From Cerrena zonata (lineage: Eukaryota > Basidiomycota > Agaricomycetes > Polyporales > Cerrenaceae): a stretch of 64,000 nucleotides of DNA. Of the stretch, positions 38,337 through 48,200 are shown one piece after another. A program made the position numbers and the translations under genes. The notes below the pieces were generated by a model. It saw nothing but the letters and a program-made list of their open reading frames with translations. It did no database searches and was not told the origin of the DNA. Where the stretch lies: the NCBI GenBank assembly GCA_038087015.1, contig JASBNA010000099.1, positions 1-64,000 on the forward strand, written 5' to 3'. How positions within the stretch are numbered: the stretch's first letter is position 1; the number at the start of each line of letters is the position of its first letter.

Positions 38337-40694
38337 TTACTCTTCGAGGGGAGTGAGACTCATCGGGAATTCTGCGAACTTGGAGTGTTTTCCAACAGTG
38401 GGGTACATAATTCCTGCCATGTTCCAAACAATCTGCTTGCTCCTTTCGTTCATGGTAAATTTGAAAGAAGAGAGGAGGACAGCAAGGACAACCTCTGTCA
38501 GACAAGGTAGAGGTTCAGAATGTGATAAAGCAACAATAGCGAGCACTTACTCATCTCGAGTTGAGAGAACTTGAAACCACTGAGATATTTGCGTGTTGTC
38601 AGTGTGTCTGTGGTAATCGTGGGAAGATACAACTTACATGCAGGAACGGCTCCCACCGTTGAACGTCATCCTAAAGAAGAGGCACGATATGAGCAAGAAT
38701 AGGAATCAATCTGCGTTTGGCCTTACAAATTGGAATAGACTCCAGGCAGATGAGCCTCCGTAACCGCCTCCGGAATGCGTCCAAGCCATCGTTCAGGTTT
38801 CCATTCTCTAACATCGTCCCCCCAGATTGAACGGTTAAGGTTCGAAGCACGGATTCCAATCACGATGGTAGTGGACTTAGGGATATGAACTTCCGACATC
38901 ATTTGTCCATCGATCCCACGAATGGGTTTGGAGAGAGGTAATACGGTGTCTTTACGAGCTCTGAAAAGCTATATTAGTGAGTGACTACGATATAAAATTA
39001 CAATTACTTACTCTCGAGATATAAATGTGAGTGGGGAACGGCTGAATCCATATAAGTAATGCCTAGACCGAAAGGCAAAATGACAGTGAAAGACTTACAG
39101 TCGTAATGTTTCGCGGCACACAGCGTCCAAGTAAGGTAAAGCCATCAATTCGTCGTGAGGAATCTCTCCTCCTGTCTTCGCTTGGGCGTCCTTGATTTCG
39201 GCACGAAGTTTGTCTTGAATGTCGGGATGCTCGGCGAGGAGGTGGAGGGCCTGGGACAACGCAGTAGTAGTTGTGTCTGTAGCAGCAAATATCAAAATCC
39301 TGGAGGTTGATTGGATCATGGCGTTAGTATAGTTGATATTGAATTAGTCGATTGACACTTACGACATCTGTCCAAGAAGCTCCTCTTCAGAAAGCTTGTC
39401 TTCGTCAGAAGCATTCATATTGGCGTTCACTACGTTATGAATTTGATTTATCAGCGGTCAGAGTACAGAAAGCTCATAAAACGTACATAGAATACTCATT
39501 ATGTCATTACCGTTAGCCACTTGTTCCTTGACTGCTTCATCTCCTGCCTCCAGAGCCGCCTTTTTGCTGAGGAAAATATGTCTCGTATTCTCAGTCATAA
39601 TGTCCGAGATTTCCTTAAGTCGTTGAACTCGTTGATTGGGAACGAATTCTAGCAACCATCGTCGAAGCCAGCTAGGACCTAGCTTGACCAAGAATGGAAC
39701 TGTCATCCTCTCGGCTGTCGAGTTAAACAAAGTTGCACTACAGTGATTGTTTCGCTTTCTCTTCAATTAACGTCTAAAGGAAATTGTGAATGACTTACGA
39801 TAGATCCTTCATTGCTTTGGTGAGATCAGTGTGTTGGGTGTTTGCGTTCAGGGGATCGAAGGAGTAACCCAGACCGCCTTGACCAATTAATTCGAGAGCA
39901 GTCCGGTGCATCCAATGAAGAATATCGACACTATCTTGAGAGCTCGAGCTAAGGTGGTTCTTTATTCCGTTTCGGAGCTATGCAGATAATCAGCCTATCC
40001 GCTTATAGGGTGTATGTGGTATACCTACATTGTAAGCCACGCGGTAGAAGAGAGGTGTCATTGATCTCATATGCTTGATAGAGAAGACTGGATTGAGCAT
40101 CTTGCGCTGACGTCGATGAAGATCCCCTGCGGTTATTATCAATAGGGGATCCCATCTTATAAAGAGGAACAAACCGTAGGTTACTAATACTCCGGGTCCC
40201 AACATGAGGCGTATAGGACTAGAGATACAGTCAAATCACGACGTTGCCAGGGAATTCGAGAGCACTTACATGGTGAACCACTCTGCGGGCTCGTACGTAT
40301 AAGGTTCTTTGATCACAATATTATGTAGTGCCCTTGGATCGAAAACAAACAGTGCCTTGCGCTACATAAAAGTAATGAGGAAGATACGCCACACTTTGGA
40401 TGATGTCCACTTACGCCAAAAAGACTCTGCAACTTCACTACAGGACCGTAGTTCTCTCCAATGTCGTCTTGGAATTTCCATCCATGACGGTCAAACAATT
40501 GGTTGATATGACCTAAAGGTATAGATGTTAAGAGTGTTTCTACTGATGAATGGAGACCGCCCGTTACCTGTCAACCATGATGATGGTTTAGGTCCAGGGA
40601 TGTTGTCCAATGGGGACTTGAGAAGATAGTTTCGAGCTACCTGCCATATAAGCCAGACCAAACTCACGGACGCGAGGACCTGTAGCAAGGCCAT
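38337..40694 (-). CDS. Cytochrome P450, copy 4 of five
   Basis: Reads from ATG 40694 to stop 38337 with the family exon plan, about 540 residues. Anchor ALLQVLASVSLVWLIWQVA, hinge LDNIPGPKPSSW, FDRHGWKFQDDIGENYGPVV, LHRRQRKMLNPVFSIKHM, I-helix FAATDTTTTALSQ with the acidic residue intact, K-helix CRETLRL, WKPERWLG, heme loop FNGGSRSCM-GFKFSQLEM and end FPMSLTPLEE. The segment after ETLRL is LRSPLTFISRE where the other copies have YPPV, a local divergence that stays in frame. The 3' intergenic space to the NmrA gene is only about 130 bp and the two genes converge. It should be functional. Confidence 0.88.
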
Positions 40695-40787
40695 CACGAT
40701 TGATTCTGTACGGACTTGACAATCTGAGCGTGCTTCAGATTTGGGTTGGTGCTCTGTGTTCCTGTTCCTGTCAAATATACGGTACCA

Positions 40788-40797
40788 TATATATATA
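40788..40797 (-). promoter_or_regulatory. TATA box of P450 copy 4
   Basis: A run of five TA dinucleotides about 95 bp upstream of the ATG. Confidence 0.45.
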
Positions 40798-40804
40798 AGA
40801 ACAG

Positions 40805-41230
40805 CGTGGTGAACATCTTTAACCCCGATTGTCAGATGATCAGCATAACTGACTAAGGAGGACAATGTGAATTGCATAGCCGAAACAAGGATCTAAATTT
40901 CTCGAAGAGCAGTGTAGTCGTAGCATCGAAGCCTAGACATATTCGATACCAAAAGCATCTGAGAGTGCGTTACTACCGGGTGTGTTCCTGTAGACTCTAA
41001 GAATAAGGGTCCGGATCGGAAGTAATGGTAGCACTTAGCAGCGCTGTTGCTCGACGTTAGAAAGGGCATGCGAATTATGGCCGCACATGACGATAACATG
41101 GGAATGGTTGAATATACGCAGTGGGTTTGTCCCAGAGAAAGAAGCATCAACGGCAGTAGTTTTCAGCCGTATGCTGTAATCTCTTACGTCTCTCCGCGCC
41201 CACCAGAATTCCTATGACCAGGAGGATGCT
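40805..41230. repeat. Dispersed direct repeat, copy B (upstream of P450 copy 4)
   Basis: Begins about 110 bp upstream of the P450 copy 4 ATG, so it is the promoter-distal region of that gene. It matches 35750-36180 in the same orientation. Confidence 0.65.
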
Positions 41231-42110
41231 GTAAATGTCCAAGCAAGATAAAAGTGGAAATGCTTGCAGATACCCAGAGGATCGTCCGTATATGCCGAGG
41301 GTAGAAGCATACGTCGGATCAAGGTTTGAAGCTTATCTTGTGCCACTAAGAAATACCCGACATAAGCAAGTGCAGTGTGCCGTTGAGTCCACTGGGATTC
41401 GGATGCATGAGTGATTACTACACACCCGACTGTTGTAATGCGTGGCCGCAGAGTTTCTTAGCGAGCAACGATATGGTTCGTTCTATTTATCGGCGAAGAC
41501 CAATCGGTGGTATGTTCAACAATTCAAACAAATCTTGGCATTGGTGGAACTTGAAGGGGTTACGTCGGTCGCTGAGCGGAGCTTGTGGCGGAGATGGATG
41601 TCAACCAAATAGATTCAAACAGAGCAACTTTAAGTTCAAAAAACTGAGACACATAAGTACAATACCACCTTCCCCTCGTTCTCCGATACACCATGAACTC
41701 CGCTATCAAAATCTAGGTAAAGTTCTGGGTCGGAACATACTAACATATGTGTATTTAAAATGTCGCATAAATTTGCAAACCTTCAACCTGACCCTAGTGA
41801 CCAATGGAGTTTGGGCAACTTTAAGCCAGGCACTCACCATTCAATCTCGTAGGTAGTGAGCTGCGATGAGTCGGTGCACTGTCGATGCCGGTGTCTTCAC
41901 CGATCAAACTTAAGCTTCAAGTCTATATAAGTATCTTAGAGTTATACTTCAATCATGTGCAATGAACTTCGTTTTACAATGTCAAGCATCGGGAGCTCTG
42001 ACCCAACTCTCGAGAAGTTTGTAAGCCCAGTAAGATATATTGTAAAAACGAAATGAATGTATGAAGTTAGACTATATGGTCCGATTAATAGTTATGGAAT
42101 ACGACAAGAT

Positions 42111-44496
42111 TTAATCGCTGTTGATAGGTATGACCTTCACTGGGAATTCCGCAAACTTCGACACGGATCCAACAGTAGGGTACCGTACACCAGCTAAATT
42201 CCAAACGATGTCCTTGGAGTTGTCGGCCATATTGAATTGATATGCCTCGAGGAGAACCGCCAAAACAACCTCTGCAAATGAAGAGTTAGATCATTGAAGA
42301 GGCCATGTTTAGTGATGACACGTACTCATTTCCAACTGAGAGAATTTGAAGCCACTGCGCGAAAGTATTATGAGACGAGTAATCTATAATTTGAGACATG
42401 ACTTACATGCAGGCTCGACCACCACCGTTGAATGTCATCCTAATAGAATGGATAAGTTAAAACAATAGAACGATGAAACTCTCGACAACGTACAAGTTGG
42501 AGTAAACACCAGGAACGTGAGCATCCGTGATAGACCCTGGTAAGTTGCCCAACCAACGTTCCGGTTTCCACTCTTTCGCATCCGCTCCCCAAGTATCAGT
42601 GTTAAGATTGGATCCGCGAATGCCAATGAGAATAGTTGTGCCTTTGGTAACCGGAATTTCTGGCATCATCTGACCATCAACACCACGAAGAGGTTTAGAG
42701 AGAGGCATGATGACGTCCTGGCGAGCTCTGCGGAACATGTTAGTCACAGTAAGACGCCTGATATAAACTATGCACTAACTCTCGAGTAACAAACGACACA
42801 GGTGGGTACCTAGTGAGATCAAATTAGCTCTTGACCTGGAAGACATTGTACGGAACTTACAATCGCAAAGTTTCGCGACAGACAGCGTCCAGATAAGGCA
42901 GAGCCATGAGTTCGTCGTGAGGGATGTCGTCACCACCAACCCTCAGCTTGGCCTCCTTTATTTCAGCACGAAGTTTGTCTTGCACATCCGGGTTTTGGGC
43001 AATGAGATGGAAAGTCTGAGCCAAGGCGCTGGTCGTCGTATCCGTAGCGGCAAATACCAGCAGCCTGGATATGAAATTAGTGTCACATCGTGTCAAAGAG
43101 ATCAGCCAAATTCGAGGTGCACGGTTGTGCATGATGGGAGATCGACAGTACTTACGACATTTGACCCAAAAGCTCCTCTTCCGAGAGTTTATCCTCATCG
43201 GAGGCATTAAGGTTCTCTCTCACTTTATGATTTGCAAAAGGGTCAGATTATCCACTCGACAACGGAATCCAAATTCCACTCACATAGAATGCTCATGATA
43301 TCCTTTCCACTAGAAACTTGCTCTTTGACAGCGGCGTCTCCTGCTTCCAGAGCAGCCTTCTTGCCGAAGAAAATACGTCTCGTATTCACTTCTACGATGT
43401 CGACGATATCTTTGAGACGTTGGACTTGTTGATCAGGAACGCGTTCTAATAACCAGCGACGGAACCACTTGGGGCCGAGCATCTTGAAGTAAGGAATCAT
43501 CATCCGGTAAACCGATAGATGGAAAAGGACGGCGCTATGATCTGACTTAGTAGAGACTCTTCGTCTCCAGAGAAAGAAAGACTTACATCATGTCTTTCAT
43601 CGCCTTGGCATATTCTGAGTACGGGATGTCTTGCTTCAAAGAATCGAAAGAATGTCCTAGTCCCCCACGGCCGACCAATTCGAGAGCAGTCCTATGAACC
43701 CAATGCAAAAGATCGATGTCTTTAGGTGCGTTGTGGATGTGATTCCTGATGCCTTCTCGCATCTGAAAATGTGTAACGTAAGTATTTATCGTCAAAATAT
43801 TTCTGACTGGTGAACCTACGTTGTAAGCGACCTGGTAAAAGATAGGCGTCATATGTCTCATATGCTTGATGGAGAAGACAGGGTTAAGCATCTTGCGCTG
43901 CTTACGGTGGCGATCACCTAAGGTATGGTTAGATATGAGTGTGGGGTTTACTGGGGCAACCACGAACCATAGACCGCCAATAGACCTGGACCGAAGGTCA
44001 AAGCGATAGAACTATGGACAGAAGGTCAACAAAACGCTCGCGCTCTGATAAATGCATGTCTATGTTCTTACCCGGCATTCCACTCGGCAAGGTCGTAGAT
44101 GTATTGGTCCTTGATGACGACACTTTGAAGTGCCTTGGGATCATAGACATATAAGACTTTGCGCTGAGAAACGAGTTGGTGTCAGGGTCCTCAATATATC
44201 GAGACATAAGAAACCTTACTCCGAGCATACTCTGCAGCTTCACGACACCCTCGTATTTATCCCCGAGGTCATCTAGGAATTTCCAACCGTGCCTGTTGAA
44301 CAATTGATCAAGGTTGCCTTTTCAAACGTAAGCTGACCGGCTGGAGTGAAAACTATGCAAACACGTTACCTTTCCACCATGAAGCTGGCGTAGGACCAGG
44401 AACATTGTCAATTGGGGACTTGATGATATAGCCCTGAAAGATTCGCCATAAAACCCAGGCAACGCCGAGGCCTGCGAGTATTGGAGCTACAGCCAT
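42111..44496 (-). CDS. Cytochrome P450, copy 5 of five
   Basis: From ATG 44496 to stop 42111, all exon joins in frame, about 540 residues. Anchor APILAGLGVAWVLWRIFQGY, hinge IDNVPGPTPASWWKG, FNRHGWKFLDDLGDKYEGVV, HRKQRKMLNPVFSIKHMRHM, REGIRNHIHNAPKDIDLLHW, I-helix FAATDTTTSALAQ, K-helix CRETLRL, WKPERWLG, heme loop FNGGGRACM-GFKFSQLEM. It is most like copies 1 and 2 in several segments (MMIPYFKMLGPKWFRRWLLE), so the plus-strand and minus-strand pairs likely arose by inverted duplication. A LINE sits about 475 bp upstream of its start codon. Confidence 0.88.
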
Positions 44497-44955
44497 TGGA
44501 GACGATGCAGATGTCTTTGGGCCGCAGTGGTACTTGGTGGTCGAGTTATTGAGTGGTTTTGCACCAGTCTAGAGTCTACTATATACTGTTGGACTGATGC
44601 GATCCTATCGTCCCAACTTTCAGCAGCTTTGACTAAACGCCGAGGATGCGAGAAGTGATCTTCTACGCGAGGTCATCGGTGAATTAGCGAGGGAAGATCG
44701 CGCATGTGGAGAGTGTTCCAGAAGATGCAGGGCCCTGTCACCTGGGATCGACAAGAGATAGGCCGTGTACAACGCAGAGTTCAAGAAATTCCCATACAGC
44801 GCGGGAACAAAGACATAGTGCTACAATGGCTAGGATATCCAGGATAGGTCCCGGGATGTGTAGCACCAGACCACTCAGCAGCTCTATATGGCAATTGGAG
44901 CGTAGATAATTCGTCTCCGTGGAGAGGTTCTTTGTGAGTCAGCATGAGTGGCAGA
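44497..44955. other. Short upstream region between P450 copy 5 and the LINE
   Basis: About 460 bp of host DNA, including the copy 5 promoter. A 60-codon plus-strand frame (44690-44846) contains IPIQRGNKDIVLQWLGYPG, faintly like a retroelement remnant, but it is too short to call. Confidence 0.35.
44578..44586 (-). promoter_or_regulatory. TATA-like box of P450 copy 5
   Basis: TATATAG-type element about 85 bp upstream of the ATG. Confidence 0.4.
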
Positions 44956-44971
44956 GAGCCCGTAGTGTTTA
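44956..44971. repeat. LINE target-site duplication, left copy
   Basis: GAGCCCGTAGTGTTTA, identical over 16 bp to 55399-55414. It directly abuts the poly(T) that is the element's poly(A) tail. Confidence 0.92.
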
Positions 44972-45063
44972 TTTTTTTTTTTTTTTTTTTTTGTGGAGCG
45001 TGGTCGAAAACAACCGTGGCCCTCGGCAGCTAGACTCTCCTAGCTCCTTAGGCCCGCTGGGTC

Positions 45064-45080
45064 GGGGGGCCGGGCCCCCC
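45064..45080 (-). other. GC-only hairpin in LINE 3' UTR
   Basis: Six G, a five-base CCGGG loop and six C form a pure G:C stem about 75-90 nt before the poly(A). Many LINE reverse transcriptases recognise a 3' UTR stem-loop, so this could be such a site; that is inference. Confidence 0.4.
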
Positions 45081-45224
45081 GGGGGTGCACAAAGGGAACC
45101 GTAACACAGGACAAAGGGACAACAACAACGACAAAGGGGGAAGTGTATTAAAAGGCTATAAGGTATGAGGGGAGAGGGTGCAGATTTGGCTATCCACAGG
45201 AGGTAATGCATTTACGCACACCGG

Positions 45225-48200
45225 TTACCCGGTAGTGTGGGACTCGTCGATGTCAAGGTCCAGGAGGACCTCTTGATCGACACTACCCACTAAAACCTCC
45301 TTTGCTTTCAGCCAGTTCTTTGGGAGAGAATCTTCGTTCTCGATTACCTTGTGCCATGTGGATTTTACGATAGAACCTTTTATAGCTTTACTGCTTAGAC
45401 TTTTCCTTGTCATTTGTCTATCAAGTGTTAGCCTGAGGTTCATCACCGCCATCCATCGATGGGCGATCTCAATAGATGAGTGGAATTCTGCTGGGTCGTT
45501 CTCACGCTGGATGACCCGCTCGCATCGGATTTTCCAGATCAGGTAGGCCGTCTCCGTTATGATGATCCTGTGGAGTCTGTCCGTTCCTCCTTTGGTCGGG
45601 AGGCCGTTTTCTCCGTGTCCCATAGCTCCCGTGCTTAGTATGGCTTCCAGGGTTATTGGTTTCCAGGATTTGTGTTTCCTCCTCCATAGGCGTTCAGCCA
45701 GTTTCCATGCTAGCTTTTGTCCGGGTGCCTCACACTCGCAGAGGATATGTCTTAGGGAGTCTTCTTCCCCGCAGACCCTGCATAGAATTCTATCTTCGCA
45801 TTCCGGTATGTAGCTCCAGTAGGTCCCTACTTTATGCGCTCCATGTAACCCTTTCCAGATGAAGTCTTGGATTGGTCTTGCGATGTCTTTGGATCTCACC
45901 GCGTTCCAGATAGCGCTCAGGGGGCGTAGCCTCGTGGTGTTCCTCTTTACCGCCTCTTGTGTGTCTTGGAGGATTTGTGTTGTTCTCTGTCTCGGCTTCA
46001 GAGGGGCTACTAGCCTTATCCCTTTATATGCGAGGGCTTGCGTCATAGCCGCAAGTTTCGCTCCGTTGAGGAGGAAGCTCGGGTTGATATTTGCATGGAT
46101 TGTGTCGCATTCATCTTTTAGAGCTCCATCTCCCGCTAGCTTGTCCGCCTGTTCGTTGCCCAGGATGTCTGCATGTCCTTTCACCCATTGGAAGGTGGTG
46201 GGGGCTGATCGCTGTCTTAGGTGGGTGACCAGGGACTGGAATATATCTGCGTTACTGACGTCTATCCACCCGTTGTCTTGCCATTTCGGTAGGTGTTTGG
46301 TCAGGCCGTTGATCACGTATTTCGAGTCACTCTTGATGTGGAGGTTTACATCGGGAGGTGCTTTTTGTAGTGCGATTAGGACTGCTATTAGCTCTCCGGT
46401 TTGGTTTGTTGCACCCTTTCTCCCTACTCGGATACTTGCATTCCTTGGGTCATCCGGGCCAAACCATACCCCGCTTCCGACTCTGCTGTCTTCATCCCCA
46501 TTTTTGAGGCTTGCGCCGTCGGTATATACGGTGAGTTCTTCGTCGGATCGGCGTTGCTGTCTGGGTCTTAGCGACGGCAGGCGGCACGAGATGTCTGTTC
46601 TTGCTGTTGTGAACACCCGTACTGACTGGGAGACGTCCTCGGGGTCAGTAATGGACGGGTCGAAGACGATCTTCTCGTCCTTTTCCAGGGCTAGTGTGTT
46701 CGCTTTCTTTCGCCTTGGTGTTAAGGAGAGCCCGTCCACTGGTGGGGCCATGTGGGGTGCGTACTTCGGGTATAAGAGCGCAACGAGGGTTTCTGCTGCG
46801 ATGCAGCATTTACTTGGGTTTTCGCAGCCGTTCTTCCTGTCTACCGAGCATGGTGGGCAGGCGCAGTTTTTCCTCTTTAGATGTCCCTTTTGTCGGTCCG
46901 CATTGGTTGGTTGCTGGTGGTTCATCCGACTCGCCATCCTGAGGGTGTCACCTACTGTGGTTACTCCATGGGTTTTTCGTAGGCATCTACTCTGTTTTCC
47001 TTTGGTAAGGCTGTGGAGTTTCTGTTCTGCGCCGATGTGGAACCATATTGGTAGGTTCTGTTTTAGTGGTAGTGGCAGTTTCAGCGTGTCTAGTCTGATG
47101 CCGTATTTCTTCCCCACTGTGAGCATCTGCCTCAGTTCTCTTGGGAGGGTTTTTTGCGAGTGTAGGTTGATCTCCCATGATTGGATGAAGGTGTTGATCT
47201 TCGCTTTGCCATCTACCCCGCCGTCCTTCTGCTTGATCGCCAGCGCGATTAATGCGTCCGCTATGTATGCCCAGTTGGGCCTTTCCTTGGTGAGGTTGAG
47301 GTATTCTCTCATCCATACCAGGTGGATCGCATGGTTCCGCGCTCTTATGTCAAGCAGTTTGATTCCCCCGAGGTTGTGCGGCAAGTACAGAGTCTCGATG
47401 TTCACCATCGGTTTTTTGGCTCCATCCCATACGAAGTCGCGTATCAGGGTCGTTACCTGTTGTTCGACTTCTGGTGGCATTCCTTGTGCTTTTGCCAGGA
47501 ACTGCGTCATTCCGCCGATAACCATTTGGACGATTAGCCTCCTGCCATTCAGGGAGGGGTGGCACTTTGCCCATTGGTCGAGGGAACTCGACATCTTGGT
47601 GAGTGTCGTTTTCCACGAGACCGCTGGGTCTGGGTGGTTTCCGATCCACGCTCCCAGTATCCTGATTGTGTTCCCTTCCTCCAGAACTTCTACCTTTTCA
47701 GGGAAACGGTCGCTCGTTTGGTTGGGGGCTCTCTTTTCTCTGACCTGGTCCCTGTAGGTGGGTGAGCCTATCGGGATTACTTTCATCTTGGTGGGGTTGA
47801 ATTTTCCGCCCGAAGCCTCTGTCCACGTGTCTAGGACTTTGTTGAGGTTATTCATCGAGTCTCTTTCTGACATGTAGATGGTGGTATCATCGGCAAATAA
47901 TGAGGCGACGATTCTGTCGGTGAGTCCGGGGATGTTGATGCCTTCCAGTGGTGACTGTCTTAGCATGCACGCTAAGGGTTCTATGGCAAGGTCAAAGATG
48001 AGGCATGACAGGGGGCAGCCCTGTCGGACTCCTCTGGTCACTCGGAAGGGTTTGCTTCGTTCGCCATTTATCATTACCACTGTGTTTGCGTCCGCGTATA
48101 GGTTCTTGACCATCTTTGTGAACCTCGTCGGGATGCGGATTGCGTCCATGACTTTCCATAGGTAATCGTGCATGACTTTGTCGTATGCTTTCTCCTGATC

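Larger units (their letters stand above)
40695..42110. other. Spacer between P450 copies 4 and 5
   Basis: About 1.4 kb containing the promoter and repeat B of copy 4, then some 900 bp without a recognised feature before the stop of copy 5. A 159-codon plus-strand frame at 41377 has no protein-like character. Confidence 0.4.

Noticed and set aside
35881..41150. Two minus-strand frames sharing a Leu/Phe-rich peptide (LFLEST...HPV...HSQMLLV) taken as paralogous genes
   Set aside because: The similarity is at the DNA level over a wider non-coding block; it is the dispersed repeat A/B, not a protein family.
44690..44846. Retroelement chromodomain remnant
   Set aside because: Only about 60 codons with weak resemblance (VLQWLGYP); too little to support a call.
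45859..47757. A 632-codon plus-strand open frame, plus many other long plus-strand frames from 45.3 to 52.9 kb
   Set aside because: They lie exactly antisense to LINE ORF2 and ORF1, have composition expected of a reverse-strand shadow in G/C-rich coding DNA (Ser/Leu/Phe/Cys rich) and no domains.
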